From: Nocardioides sp.
GTDB lineage: Bacteria; Actinomycetota; Actinomycetes; Propionibacteriales; Nocardioidaceae
Length of the DNA: 64,000 nt
Reading direction: 5' to 3'
NCBI RefSeq assembly: GCF_030150155.1
Contig: NZ_JASLGR010000054.1
Coordinates: 10,008 to 74,007, forward strand
A program made the translations under genes and the position numbers. A model generated the notes under the pieces. It saw only the letters and a program-made list of their open reading frames with translations, made no database searches and was not told the DNA's origin. Below, in pieces: positions 33,055 through 41,889 of the stretch. Position 1 is the stretch's first letter. The number at the start of each line of letters is the position of its first letter.

Positions 33055-34476
33055 ATGTTCAGCACTGGCGATGAGCTCCTCAAGTTCATCAAGGACGAGG
33101 GTGTCGAGTTCGTCGACGTCCGCTTCGTCGACCTTCCCGGCATCCAGCAGCACCTCACCGTGCCCGTCTCGTCGTTCAACCTCGACCCGATGGCTTTCGA
33201 CGGTTCGTCGATCCGTGGCTTCCAGTCGATCCACGAGTCCGACATGACGCTCTACCCGGACGTCACCACGGCGTACGTCGACCCGTTCCGCAAGAACAAG
33301 ACGCTGGCGATGCTGTACTTCGTCCACGACCCGATCACGGGTGAGGCGTACTCCCGCGACCCGCGCAATATCGCCCGCAAGGCGCTGGCCTACCTGGCCA
33401 CGACCGGCATCGGCGACACCGCCTTCTTCGCCCCCGAGGCGGAGTTCTTCATCTTCGACTCGGTGAAGTTCGCGACCGGGATGAACAAGTCGTTCTACGA
33501 GATCGAGTCCGTCGAGGGCTCGTGGAACTCCGGCGCCGACACCAACCCGGACGGCACCCCCAACCGTGGCTACAAGGTCCGCACCAAGGGTGGCTACTTC
33601 CCGGTGACGCCGACCGACGGCACGCAGGACCTGCGTGACGACATGGTCAAGTACCTCGAGCAGGTCGGCCTCCTGGTCGAGCGTGCCCACCACGAGGTCG
33701 GCACCGCGGCGCAGGCCGAGATCAACTACAAGTTCGACACCCTGCTCAAGGCTGCCGACGACGTGATGAAGTTCAAGTACATCATCCGCAACGCTGCCTG
33801 GGAGGCCGGCAAGACGGTCACCTTCATGCCGAAGCCGATCTTCGGCGACAACGGCTCGGGCATGCACGTCCACCAGTCGATCTGGGAGAACGGCGAGCCG
33901 CTCTTCTACGACGAGGCCGGCTACGGCGGCCTGTCGGACATGGCCCGCTGGTACATCGGCGGCATCCTCAAGCACGCCCCGGCGGTGCTGGCCTTCACCA
34001 ACCCGACGGTCAACTCCTTCCATCGTCTGGTGCCCGGCTTCGAGGCCCCGATCTCCCTGGTCTACTCCTCGCGCAACCGTTCGGCTGCGGTCCGTATCCC
34101 GATCACGGGCACGAACCCGAAGGCCAAGCGGATCGAGACCCGCTTCCCCGACCCGTCGGCCAACCCGTACCTGGCCTTCTCGGCCCTGCTGCTGGCCGGC
34201 ATCGACGGCATCAAGAACAAGATCGAGCCGCCCGCACCGGTCGACAAGGACATCTACGAGCTCCCGCCGGACGAGATGGCCGAGATCGCCCAGGTCCCCA
34301 CCACCCTGGGTGACGTCCTTCAGGCTCTGAAGGACGACCACGACTTCCTCACCGTCGGTGACGTCTTCACCGAGGACCTGATCGAGATGTGGATCGACTG
34401 GAAGACGAACAACGAGATCCTGCCCGTGCAGCTGCGTCCGCACCCGCACGAGTTCGAGCTCTACTACGACATCTGA
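33055..34476 (+). CDS. glnA: Glutamine synthetase type I
   Basis: A 473-aa GS I-beta subunit. FVDVRFVDLPGIQQH at the N-terminus, DGSSIRGF, APEAEFFIFD, the ATP-binding KPIFGDNGSGMHVHQS, and NRSAAVRIP are conserved. Tyr401 in DKDIYELPPDE is the expected adenylylation site, so GlnE control is likely. It assimilates ammonium into glutamine. Strong ribosome binding site AAGGAGG and GlnR-type box upstream; hairpin terminator downstream. Confidence 0.98.
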   Translation: MFSTGDELLKFIKDEGVEFVDVRFVDLPGIQQHLTVPVSSFNLDPMAFDGSSIRGFQSIHESDMTLYPDVTTAYVDPFRKNKTLAMLYFVHDPITGEAYSRDPRNIARKALAYLATTGIGDTAFFAPEAEFFIFDSVKFATGMNKSFYEIESVEGSWNSGADTNPDGTPNRGYKVRTKGGYFPVTPTDGTQDLRDDMVKYLEQVGLLVERAHHEVGTAAQAEINYKFDTLLKAADDVMKFKYIIRNAAWEAGKTVTFMPKPIFGDNGSGMHVHQSIWENGEPLFYDEAGYGGLSDMARWYIGGILKHAPAVLAFTNPTVNSFHRLVPGFEAPISLVYSSRNRSAAVRIPITGTNPKAKRIETRFPDPSANPYLAFSALLLAGIDGIKNKIEPPAPVDKDIYELPPDEMAEIAQVPTTLGDVLQALKDDHDFLTVGDVFTEDLIEMWIDWKTNNEILPVQLRPHPHEFELYYDI

Positions 34477-34489
34477 GTCGCCCCGTACG

Positions 34490-34521
34490 ACGGCCCGCTC
34501 TGCTTCGGCAGGGCGGGCCGT
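34490..34521 (+). terminator. Hairpin terminator after glnA
   Basis: ACGGCCCGC at 34490 and GCGGGCCGT ending at 34521 form the main stem; an inner CTGC/GCAG stem closes a TTCG tetraloop. It starts 13 bp after the glnA stop. No T tract, common in GC-rich genomes. Confidence 0.75.
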
Positions 34522-34569
34522 GGTCGTTCCCGCAGCCCGACGTTCCTCGGGAGCACCGCCTACTACCGC

Positions 34570-34598
34570 TTGTCGATACTATCGCATAGCGTTAGGAT
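34570..34598 (+). promoter_or_regulatory. higBA promoter with overlapping operator
   Basis: TTGTCG (34570-34575), 17-bp spacer, TAGGAT (34593-34598), then 6 nt to the GTG at 34605. Palindromes CGATACTATCG (34574-34584) and CTATCGCATAG (34579-34589) lie in the spacer, where HigA could block polymerase. Confidence 0.65.
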
Positions 34599-34604
34599 TG
34601 CGTG

Positions 34605-34886
34605 GTGATCCGGTCCTTCAAGAACTCCGACACCGAGAAGGTCTGGAACCGTGACCACGTCCGAGCCCTCGGCCCCGACCTCCAGCGGGCTGCGCAGAAG
34701 AAGCTCCGGCTCCTCAATGCGGCCTCGGAGCTGAACAGCCTGCGGGTGCCGCCGGGCAACCGCCTGGAGAAGCTGATCGGCGACCGTGCCGGACAGCACT
34801 CCATCCGGATCAACGACCAGTACCGGATCTGCTTCGTCTGGACCGACTCCGGCCCGACCGATGTCGAGATCACCGACTACCACTGA
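34605..34886 (+). CDS. higB: HigB-type toxin (RelE/ParE superfamily)
   Basis: A 93-aa protein: IRSFKNSDTEKVW at the start, ARQ-like helix DLQRAAQKKLRLLNAA, LRVPPGNRLEKLIGDRAGQHSIRINDQYRICF and a C-terminal VEITDYH. This is the HigB host-inhibition toxin pattern (ribosome-dependent mRNA interferase in known cases). GTG at 34605 is preferred over 34602 because it stands 6 nt from the -10 box. Toxin-first order with HigA next is the rule for this family. Confidence 0.92.
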   Translation: MIRSFKNSDTEKVWNRDHVRALGPDLQRAAQKKLRLLNAASELNSLRVPPGNRLEKLIGDRAGQHSIRINDQYRICFVWTDSGPTDVEITDYH

Positions 34887-34907
34887 CCCACGAGGAGGGA
34901 CACGATC

Positions 34908-35210
34908 ATGACCACCACGAAGGCGCACGACCCGATCACCCCGGGCGAGATCCTGCTGACCGAGTTCCTGGAGCCGCTGGGCATCACGCAGTACCGCCTC
35001 GCCCAGGCCACCGGTCTCCCCCAGACCCGGATCAGCGAGATCGTGCGCGGCAAGCGCTCCATCACCATCGACACGGCCCTGCGCCTGTCCAGGGCCCTGG
35101 GCGTCGACGACCGCTTCTGGATCAACATCCAGACCGACTACGACCTCGAGGTCGAGCGCGACCTCCACGCCGACGCGCTCGCCAAGGTCACCACCCTGGT
35201 CGCGAGCTGA
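34908..35210 (+). CDS. higA: HigA-type antitoxin (XRE helix-turn-helix)
   Basis: A 100-aa HigA antitoxin with PITPGEILLTEFLEPLGITQ, then an XRE helix-turn-helix (LAQATGLPQTRISEIVRGKRSI) and FWINIQTDYDLE. It neutralises HigB and represses the pair through the upstream palindromes. It has GAGGAGGG as ribosome binding site, 21 bp after higB. The following 184 bp to the cyclase gene holds a TTGACA hexamer (35321-35326) without a clear partner. Confidence 0.93.
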   Translation: MTTTKAHDPITPGEILLTEFLEPLGITQYRLAQATGLPQTRISEIVRGKRSITIDTALRLSRALGVDDRFWINIQTDYDLEVERDLHADALAKVTTLVAS

Positions 35211-35394
35211 TCACCGGCGTCGACGGGCGCTAGGCGAGCGTTCCACGGGGCGTGATCGCGGGCGGCGTACGGGGGCCGGAGGCAAAACCGAGACGAGAAA
35301 GCCCCAGGTCGGCCGAGTATTTGACAGGCTGTGCCCATGTCAGTGGGGGGGCAGACACTCGGGGACCCGTCGACCAGCCGGTCGGGAGGGGTTC

Positions 35395-36852
35395 GTGGCG
35401 CGCCCGCGCTACGGGCCGCAGGCAGCGTTCGGGATCGCCTTCGCGATCCTCCTGATCGCCTGCTACGTCGGGATCCTGGCGCGGATGAGCAATCACCTGT
35501 CGGCGTTCTGGCCGGCCAATGCGGTGCTGGCCGGAATCATGCTGCGCTACCCGGGGCTGAACCGGCTGAGCGGGTGGTGCGGGGCGTTCATCGCCTACAT
35601 GACCGCCGACCTGAGCACCGGCGGTGCGTTCTGGGTGACGTTCGGGCTCTCGGTGACGAACATGACCGGGGCGTTCGCCGTGGTCGCGACCGCCCGTGGC
35701 TGGAACCGGCGCCGCCAGTGCCTGGATGAGCCGCGCGACGTCCTGACCCTGGGCGGCGCCTGCGTCGCCGGGGCCACAGCGGCGATGGTCGCCGGTGTCC
35801 CGTGCAGCATGATCGCCTTCGACACCACCGTCGCCGACGCGGCCCGGTCCTGGTTCGCCGGCGAGCTCGCCGAGTACCTCGCGGTGCTGCCGGTCATCCT
35901 GACCGCCCCGACCCTGGCCGAGCTGCGGACCGCCCCGGCGCAGAGCCGACGCGCACGGCTCCACCGGCTCGCACCCCTGATCGCGCTCCCGCTGGCGATC
36001 GCCCTCGGCGTGTGGATCGGTGGCCCGATGGCGCTGATGATCGTGCTGCCGCTGCTGCTGTGGAGCGCGCTGCGCGGCGACGTCTTCCAGACCGCGGTGC
36101 TCTCACTGCTGGCGACGGGATGGAACCTGGTCGCGCTCGGCTCCAACGTGACCGAGGTCGAGTCCTTCGGCACCGCCAGCGAACTCTCGGTCAAGGTCGG
36201 CCTCGCCCTGCTGGCGGCCGGTCCCCTGGCCGTCGCCGTCGCCGTCTCCTCGCGTGAGGAGGCACTCGACCAGGTCCGCCACCTGGCCCGGCACGACTCC
36301 CTCACCGGGCTGCTGAACCGCCGGGCCTTCCTCGACGCCGCCGAGGAGATCGTGCGCCAGGCCCGCGCCGCCAGCACCACCGCCAGCGTCTTCATGGTCG
36401 ACCTCGACCACTTCAAGACGGTCAACGACCGGTTCGGCCACCCCACCGGCGACGCGCTGCTGGCTGCCGTCGGGGCTGCCCTGCGCGACGGCGTGCACCC
36501 CGACGCCGCGGTCGGGCGCCTGGGCGGTGAGGAGTTCGCCGTCGCGATCAGCGGCCTGACCCCGCACGAGGCCGAGACCCTGGGCCGCCGGATCCGGGCC
36601 GTGATCGCCAGCTCGGCGCGCGGCCCCGGCATCGACCTCGGCGACGCCCTGCCCGACGCCCGCGCTCTGCACGAGCTGCTGCCGGTGCTGCGGGACTGGC
36701 CGGTCTCGGCCAGCATCGGCGTCGCCACGATGCGTCCCACCTCGACGATCACGGTGACACGGCTGGTCACGCTCGCCGACCATCAGCTCTACGAGGCCAA
36801 GCACTCCGGCCGGGACCAGCTGCGCGCCGCGCCCGCCCTCGACCCGTCCTGA
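35395..36852 (+). CDS. Membrane diguanylate cyclase (MASE1-like + GGDEF)
   Basis: A 485-aa protein. About eight hydrophobic segments fill residues 8-285 (AFWPANAVLAGIMLRYPG is MASE1-like); the C-terminal domain (about 295-480) is GGDEF with DSLTGLLNRRAFLDAA, MVDLDHFKTVNDRFGHPTGD and the signature as GGEEF. An active signature implies c-di-GMP synthesis under control of a membrane-sensed signal. GTG start with GGGAGGGG upstream. The inhibitory RxxD site is not evident. Confidence 0.88.
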   Translation: MARPRYGPQAAFGIAFAILLIACYVGILARMSNHLSAFWPANAVLAGIMLRYPGLNRLSGWCGAFIAYMTADLSTGGAFWVTFGLSVTNMTGAFAVVATARGWNRRRQCLDEPRDVLTLGGACVAGATAAMVAGVPCSMIAFDTTVADAARSWFAGELAEYLAVLPVILTAPTLAELRTAPAQSRRARLHRLAPLIALPLAIALGVWIGGPMALMIVLPLLLWSALRGDVFQTAVLSLLATGWNLVALGSNVTEVESFGTASELSVKVGLALLAAGPLAVAVAVSSREEALDQVRHLARHDSLTGLLNRRAFLDAAEEIVRQARAASTTASVFMVDLDHFKTVNDRFGHPTGDALLAAVGAALRDGVHPDAAVGRLGGEEFAVAISGLTPHEAETLGRRIRAVIASSARGPGIDLGDALPDARALHELLPVLRDWPVSASIGVATMRPTSTITVTRLVTLADHQLYEAKHSGRDQLRAAPALDPS

Positions 36853-36868
36853 ACGGCCCTGCGGGCGC

Positions 36869-39019
36869 TTAGCCGCCGAACTCGTCGCCGTCCAGATCGA
36901 CCGAGGTCGCCAGGCTGAGGTCGGTCGCGCTGTGGCCGACGGCGACGTCGTAGCGACCGGCCTCGATCCGCCACCGCCCCGAGAACCCGTCAGCGCCGTC
37001 GTAACGGGCCAGGACCCGCCGCTCGGCGACCAGGCTCACCTCGGCGGACTCCCCCGGCGCCAGCTCGACGCGCGAGAACGCCAGCAGCCGCTGCCGGACC
37101 TGACCGTTCACCGCCGTCAGATACAGCTGCGGTACGTCGGCACCGGACCGCTCCCCGACGTTGCGGACCCGCACCGTGGCGGCCACCGTCGGCCCCGCCT
37201 CGACGCGAAGGTCCTCGTAGACGAAGGTCGTGTAGCTCAGGCCGTGGCCGAATCCGAAGAGCGGCTCGGCGCCGGTGGCCGCACACCAGCGGTAGCCGAC
37301 CTCGGCGCCCTCGTCGTACCGGATCGTGGTCGGCGTACCCCAGGCAGTGTCGAGTCCGGGCAGCACCGGGCGTGGGTGGTCGGCGAGGCTGCGCGGGAAC
37401 GTCATCGGCAGCCGCCCCGAGGGAACCACGGCACCGGTGAGCACCTCCGCGATCGCACGCCCGCCGCCCTGCCCCGGATACCAGGCCTGGAGCACCGCTC
37501 GGACCTTGTCCAGCCACGGCATCTCCACCGGGTTGCCCGTCTCCAGGACGACCACGGTGTTCGGGTTGGCCTCGGCGACCGCCTCGATCACGGCGTCCTG
37601 GCCCCAGGGCAGGGTCAGGTCGGCATTGTCGAAGCCCTCGCCCTCGACCCGGACCCCGAACGCGATCACCAGGTCGCAGCGCCGTGCCGTCATCGCAGCC
37701 TCGGCAGGGGACATCCCCGGGTCCCACTCGAACTGCGCGTGCGGCATCAGCCGCTGGAGCTCGGCCAACGGGGAGGACGGCAGCAGGTACAGGTTGCGTC
37801 CCGCACTCATCTGCGCGTGCGCACCGCCGATCCGCACCACCTCGGCGAAGCCGCCCGGCGGCACCACCGCCGAGGAGCCGCACCCGGTCAGGACCCCGAC
37901 CTGGGCATGGCCCCCGATCACCGCAATGTGCACGGCCGCGTCGGGATCGAGCGGCAGGACGCCGTCGTTGGCGAGCAGCACGATGCCCTGCCGAGCCGTC
38001 TCCAAGGCGATCTCGTGGTGCGCCTCCAGGTCGACGCTCGGCGCCGGACCCCACTGGTCGATCCCGATCTCGAACATCGAGGTCAGGATGCGGCGGACCA
38101 TCTCCGAGAGCCGCTCGGCGGGGAGGTCGCCGCGAGCGTGTGCCTCGCGCAGCGGCTCGGTGAACGGCTCGTCGTGCCACAGGATCCGGTCGACCTGCGC
38201 CCCGGACTCCTGGTCCAGGCCCGCCAGCGCGAGCGTCCAGCTCGGGGTCGCACCCCAGTCGGACATCACCCAGCCGTCGTACCCCCATCGGCCCTTGAGG
38301 ATCTCCTCCAGCAGGACCCGGCTGCCGCCGGCGTACTCGCCGTTGACCTTGTTGTACCCCGTCATCACCGCACCCGGCCGCGACCACGCGATCGCGAGCT
38401 CGAAGGCGAGCAGGTCCGACTCGCGGTGCGCCGCCGGGTCGATCACCGCGTCCAGCCAGTGCCGGTTGGTCTCGTTGCAGTTCAGCGAGAGGTGCTTGAT
38501 CGTCGAGATGACGCCCTCAGCCTGGATGCCCTCGATCGACGCGGCCGCCAGGACCGCGGTGTGCAGCGGGTCCTCGGAGAGGTACTCGAAGTTCCGGCCG
38601 TTGCGCGGGTCCCGCACCAGGTTCGCCCCACCGGCCAGCTGGACGTTGAAGCCCCGCGAGCGTGCCTCACGTCCGAGCAGGTGCCCGGCGGCGCGGGCCA
38701 GGTCGGGGTTGAACGACGACGCCAGTGCCAGTCCGGCCGGGAGGGCGGTCGCCGTGTCCCCCTCGCGGTAGCCGGGGTTGGTCACCCCCAGGCTCGCATC
38801 CGACATCAGCAGCGCCGGGACGCCCAGACGCTCGACGCCCGGGACGTAGCCCGCGCTCATCGGTACCCCGTCGGGGATGCGCGGGTCCTTGGTCGGCGAG
38901 ACCGAGTTGGTCCCCATCACACTGACCAGGAGCGAGAACCGCTCCGCGTCGCTCATCTGCGACTCCACGGCCCGCGCCCGGAGCGCAGCCTCGGTCTCCA
39001 GGCGGTCAGCCAAGCCCAT
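36869..39019 (-). CDS. Glycoside hydrolase family 3 (beta-glucosidase-like)
   Basis: A 716-aa protein with no signal peptide, so intracellular. GH3 N-terminal domain: PALLMSDASLGV, KHLSLNCNETNRH and GYDGWVMSDWGAT with the nucleophile Asp254; C-terminal GH3 domain (VIAFGVRVEGEGFDN, LETGNPVEMPWL) and a fibronectin-type tail (VRNVGERSGADVPQLYL). It probably cleaves imported beta-glucosides, perhaps products of the GH6 enzyme at 13-14 kb, though the loci are far apart. Convergent with the cyclase gene, 16 bp apart. Confidence 0.92.
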   Translation of the reverse strand: MGLADRLETEAALRARAVESQMSDAERFSLLVSVMGTNSVSPTKDPRIPDGVPMSAGYVPGVERLGVPALLMSDASLGVTNPGYREGDTATALPAGLALASSFNPDLARAAGHLLGREARSRGFNVQLAGGANLVRDPRNGRNFEYLSEDPLHTAVLAAASIEGIQAEGVISTIKHLSLNCNETNRHWLDAVIDPAAHRESDLLAFELAIAWSRPGAVMTGYNKVNGEYAGGSRVLLEEILKGRWGYDGWVMSDWGATPSWTLALAGLDQESGAQVDRILWHDEPFTEPLREAHARGDLPAERLSEMVRRILTSMFEIGIDQWGPAPSVDLEAHHEIALETARQGIVLLANDGVLPLDPDAAVHIAVIGGHAQVGVLTGCGSSAVVPPGGFAEVVRIGGAHAQMSAGRNLYLLPSSPLAELQRLMPHAQFEWDPGMSPAEAAMTARRCDLVIAFGVRVEGEGFDNADLTLPWGQDAVIEAVAEANPNTVVVLETGNPVEMPWLDKVRAVLQAWYPGQGGGRAIAEVLTGAVVPSGRLPMTFPRSLADHPRPVLPGLDTAWGTPTTIRYDEGAEVGYRWCAATGAEPLFGFGHGLSYTTFVYEDLRVEAGPTVAATVRVRNVGERSGADVPQLYLTAVNGQVRQRLLAFSRVELAPGESAEVSLVAERRVLARYDGADGFSGRWRIEAGRYDVAVGHSATDLSLATSVDLDGDEFGG

Positions 39020-39124
39020 CGCGAACCTTCCTCGTCGGCGTGATCGGGATCGGCCACGAGTATGCCGCAGCGGGTCGTCCGCCTGACGTCCGCGTGCTGC
39101 CCGCGGGCTACCCTGACAGCCGAA

Positions 39125-39161
39125 GACCGGCGGGGCGTCCTCAGGACGCGCGCCGCCGGTC
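39125..39161 (-). terminator. Hairpin terminator after the small secreted protein
   Basis: Perfect 9-bp outer arms GACCGGCGG (39125-39133) and CCGCCGGTC (39153-39161) with an inner CGTCC-TCA-GGACG stem. It lies 30 bp past the stop of the minus-strand gene and before GH3. No T tract. Confidence 0.65.
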
Positions 39162-39191
39162 TCCGCCGGGCTCTGCCGGGATCAGCTGAGG

Positions 39192-39521
39192 TCAGTGGGT
39201 CGACGGCGCCGTGGTCGTCGTCGAGGTGGTGGTGTGCTTCTTCACCTGCACCTTCTCGCCGTCACTGTCGGACTTCTTCTTCCACTGGGCGTCCTCCTTC
39301 TTCTCCTGCGCAGCGGTCTCGGTCTTGGTGTGCTTCGTGGCGTGCTTGGTGCGCTTCGTCGCGTGCTTGACCGCATGCTTCACATGGGCCGTGGTGGTCG
39401 ACGAGGTCGGCGTGCTGGCGTTGGCGGCCGACATCGCGCCGGTGCCGAGGAGACCAAGGACAGCGGCAGCGGCGATGCCCGCGGCGTAACGACGGCTAGG
39501 GTTCTTGGAGACGATCTTCAT
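39192..39521 (-). CDS. Small secreted Lys/Thr-rich protein
   Basis: A 109-aa protein with a signal peptide (about 1-35, ending SAANA). The mature part is low-complexity: His/Lys/Thr repeats (KHAVKHATKRTKHATKHTK), a charged stretch and a Thr/Ser tail (TTTSTTTTAPSTH). It is strongly basic and probably unstructured. No family is recognised. GGAAGG precedes the ATG. It is divergent from a two-component system and may be its target. Confidence 0.7.
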   Translation of the reverse strand: MKIVSKNPSRRYAAGIAAAAVLGLLGTGAMSAANASTPTSSTTTAHVKHAVKHATKRTKHATKHTKTETAAQEKKEDAQWKKKSDSDGEKVQVKKHTTTSTTTTAPSTH

Positions 39522-39595
39522 GGTGGTTCCTTCCGGTCGTGCAGATGCTGTTGCGCTGGACAGGGACCACTGTGCGGAGCCGAACCTGTGCGCCC

Positions 39596-39611
39596 GCTGA
39601 GCGTTGCTGAG
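39596..39611. promoter_or_regulatory. Direct repeat in the divergent promoter region
   Basis: GCTGAG at 39596 and again at 39606, a 10-bp period as used by OmpR/PhoB-family regulators; the adjacent gene encodes one. Confidence 0.3.
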
Positions 39612-39672
39612 AGCTTTCACAGGGTTCATGCGGGGCTGTCGGGCATGCTGGAGGAGCAAAGGGGGGTGCCTG

Positions 39673-40359
39673 GTGAAGGTGCTGGTGGTCGACGACGAAC
39701 AGACGCTGGCTCGGGCGATCAAGCGAGGACTGGAGGCCGAGGGCTTCCTGACCGAGATCGTGCACGACGGTCTCGCCGGACGGGAGCGGGCGCTGGCAGG
39801 TGAGTTCGACGTGATCGTGCTCGACCTGATGGTGCCGGGCCGCAACGGCTACGACGTATGTCGCGACCTGCGCCGCGCCGAGGTCTGGACGCCCGTCCTC
39901 ATCCTGACGGCGAAGGACGGCGAGTACGACGAGGTGGACGCGTTCGACCTCGGTGCCGACGACTACCTCACCAAGCCGTTCTCGTTCCCCGTCCTGGTCG
40001 CCCGGCTGCGGGCGCTGGTCCGACGTGGTGGCCCCGAGCGGCCCCCGGTGCTCACCGCAGGCGACCTCACCCTCGACCCAGCCTCGCGCAGCGTGCACCG
40101 CGGCGGCACGGAGATCGCATTGACCGCCCGGGAGTACGGCGTGCTGCACCACCTGATCCGGCACAAGGGGACGGTGGTCTCCAAGCTCGACCTGCTCCAG
40201 GACGTCTGGGACCTGCACCACGACGGTGCGGAGAACAGCGAGAACATCGTCGAGGTCTACATCGCCTACCTGCGCCGCAAGATCGACGCCCCGTTCGGGC
40301 GGGCCGCGATCGAGACGGTCCGCGGTGCCGGCTACCGGCTCGAGGGTCACGGCGGATGA
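39673..40359 (+). CDS. OmpR/PhoB-family response regulator
   Basis: A 228-aa regulator. Receiver domain with acidic pocket DDE near residues 7-9, phospho-acceptor Asp51 (VIVLDLMVPG), Thr79 region LILTA and Lys101 (YLTKPF). The winged-helix output domain (about 130-225) has LTAREYGVLHHLIRHKG and VRGAGYRL. GTG at 39673 with AAGGGGGG upstream matches the family start KVLVVDDE. ATGA overlap with the kinase downstream. Confidence 0.95.
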   Translation: MKVLVVDDEQTLARAIKRGLEAEGFLTEIVHDGLAGRERALAGEFDVIVLDLMVPGRNGYDVCRDLRRAEVWTPVLILTAKDGEYDEVDAFDLGADDYLTKPFSFPVLVARLRALVRRGGPERPPVLTAGDLTLDPASRSVHRGGTEIALTAREYGVLHHLIRHKGTVVSKLDLLQDVWDLHHDGAENSENIVEVYIAYLRRKIDAPFGRAAIETVRGAGYRLEGHGG

Positions 40360-41843
40360 CGCAGCGGATGACGCAGCGCCCGGCCCGGCGCACCTGGTCG
40401 GTGCGGGTGCGGACCACGGCGGTCACCCTGGCCTTCCTGCTCCCGATCGTGGTCGTCGGCGGTGGCATCGTGGCCTGGCTCCAACGTGTCGGCCTCACCC
40501 ACGCCGAGGCGGTCCTGGCCCGCACCCAGGCACGCAACCTCGCCACCGAGGTGGCCCAGGAGGGGATCCCGAAGACCCCCACGCCGCAGGACCTCTCGGT
40601 CTCCCTGGCCGCGGAGTCGCCGCTGTTCCAGATCGTCGACGACGGTGTCGTGGTGCGTCACTCCCGGGCGCTGCGGACCAGCACGCCGGCACTCACCCTG
40701 CGGGCCACCCGTTCCACGCCGCAGCCCCGTGCCGGGGTCGTCAGTGTCAGCCTCGGCGGTGAGGCCGACCGGTACAGCGCGGCCGCCGTGCCGGTGCCGG
40801 GCTCGCCGAGGACGACGTACGTCGTCGTGCTGCGGACCCTGGAGACGGTGAACGCGACCACGGTCTCGGACCTGCGGCTGCTGGGCGCGACCGTCCCGAT
40901 GCTGCTCGGGATCGTCGGCGTGGCCGCCTGGATGCTGGCCGGGCGGGCGCTGGCGCCGGTGGAGCGGATGCGTCGGGCCGCCGACGCGATCGGCGCGGGT
41001 CCGACCGACGCGCGGCTGCCGGTGCACGGCACCGACGAGGTCGGCCGGCTGGCGCAGACGATGAACTCGCTGTTGGACCGGATCGACGCCGGCCAGCGTT
41101 CCAAGCGCCGCTTCGTCGCCGACGCCTCGCACGAGCTCCGCAGCCCGGTCGCGACGATCCGCACCCTGATGGAGGTCTCGGCGCTGACCCCGACCGACCC
41201 GGCCGAGCTCCGAACCGAGGTGCTCAACGAGGTCGACCGGCTCCAGCGGCTGGTGGACGGACTGCTGCTGGTGGCCCGGCGCGACGCCAGTGCTCCGGCG
41301 CAGGTCAGCTACCGGCCGGTGGACCTGGTCGAGGTGGTCGGTCGGGAGCTGGCCCGGCGCCGTCCCCATCCGGTCACCACCGACCTGCCGGAGGGTCCGC
41401 TCCTGGTGGCGGGGCCGGTCGAGGCCCTGGAGACGCTCCTGGACAACCTGCTCACCAACGCACAACGCCATGCCCGTAGCGCGGTGCGGGTCACGATCAC
41501 CACCGCCGGGGCCGCTGAGGCCGGCGACATCCCGGCCGAGCCGATCCGGTCACCGGAGCCGACCGGGCAGGCCGCGGGGTGCGTGCTGCTCCGCGTCGCC
41601 GACGACGGCCCCGGCGTCCCCGACGGCGAGCACGACCGGATCTTCGACAGGTTCGTCAGGCTGGACGACGCCCGCTCCCGCGACGCCGGCGGTGCCGGGA
41701 TCGGGCTCTCGGTGACGCGCGAGCTGGCGGCCGAGCGCGGTGGCTGGGTGCGGTCGGTGCCGGTCGCCGACGGTGCCGTCTTCGAGCTGGTCCTGCCGTT
41801 GCTGAGGCCGACCGAGGACGCGGCAGACCAGGGCGTAGAGTGA
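40356..41843 (+). CDS. Membrane sensor histidine kinase
   Basis: A 495-aa kinase: TM1 about 21-43, extracytoplasmic loop about 44-173, TM2 about 174-196, HAMP 197-249, HisKA with His259 in FVADASHELRSPV, and HATPase with DNLLTNAQRHA, DDGPGVPDG and GAGIGLSVTRELA. Partner of the preceding regulator. The first 12 bases (ATGACGCAGCGG) are repeated in tandem with one change, giving two in-frame ATG codons (40356 and 40368). The -10 box of the trpS leader lies in its last codons. Confidence 0.94.
   Translation: MTQRMTQRPARRTWSVRVRTTAVTLAFLLPIVVVGGGIVAWLQRVGLTHAEAVLARTQARNLATEVAQEGIPKTPTPQDLSVSLAAESPLFQIVDDGVVVRHSRALRTSTPALTLRATRSTPQPRAGVVSVSLGGEADRYSAAAVPVPGSPRTTYVVVLRTLETVNATTVSDLRLLGATVPMLLGIVGVAAWMLAGRALAPVERMRRAADAIGAGPTDARLPVHGTDEVGRLAQTMNSLLDRIDAGQRSKRRFVADASHELRSPVATIRTLMEVSALTPTDPAELRTEVLNEVDRLQRLVDGLLLVARRDASAPAQVSYRPVDLVEVVGRELARRRPHPVTTDLPEGPLLVAGPVEALETLLDNLLTNAQRHARSAVRVTITTAGAAEAGDIPAEPIRSPEPTGQAAGCVLLRVADDGPGVPDGEHDRIFDRFVRLDDARSRDAGGAGIGLSVTRELAAERGGWVRSVPVADGAVFELVLPLLRPTEDAADQGVE
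41836..41841 (+). promoter_or_regulatory. -10 box of the trpS leader transcript
   Basis: TAGAGT, 6 nt before the GTG of the leader peptide, overlapping the end of the kinase gene. Confidence 0.5.
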
Positions 41844-41847
41844 GAGC

Positions 41848-41889
41848 GTGACGATGCGCGCCCAGCAGTGGTGGTGGCCGACCTTCTAG
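41848..41889 (+). CDS. trpS leader peptide (three consecutive Trp codons)
   Basis: A 13-codon frame MTMRAQQWWWPTF then TAG. It begins at GTG 41848, 6 nt after TAGAGT (leaderless), or at ATG 41854. Trp is rare, and TGG TGG TGG in a minigene 101 nt before a tryptophanyl-tRNA synthetase gene is the hallmark of ribosome-mediated attenuation: stalling at Trp codons when charged tRNA-Trp is scarce would change the fold of the downstream leader. Confidence 0.85.
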   Translation: MTMRAQQWWWPTF

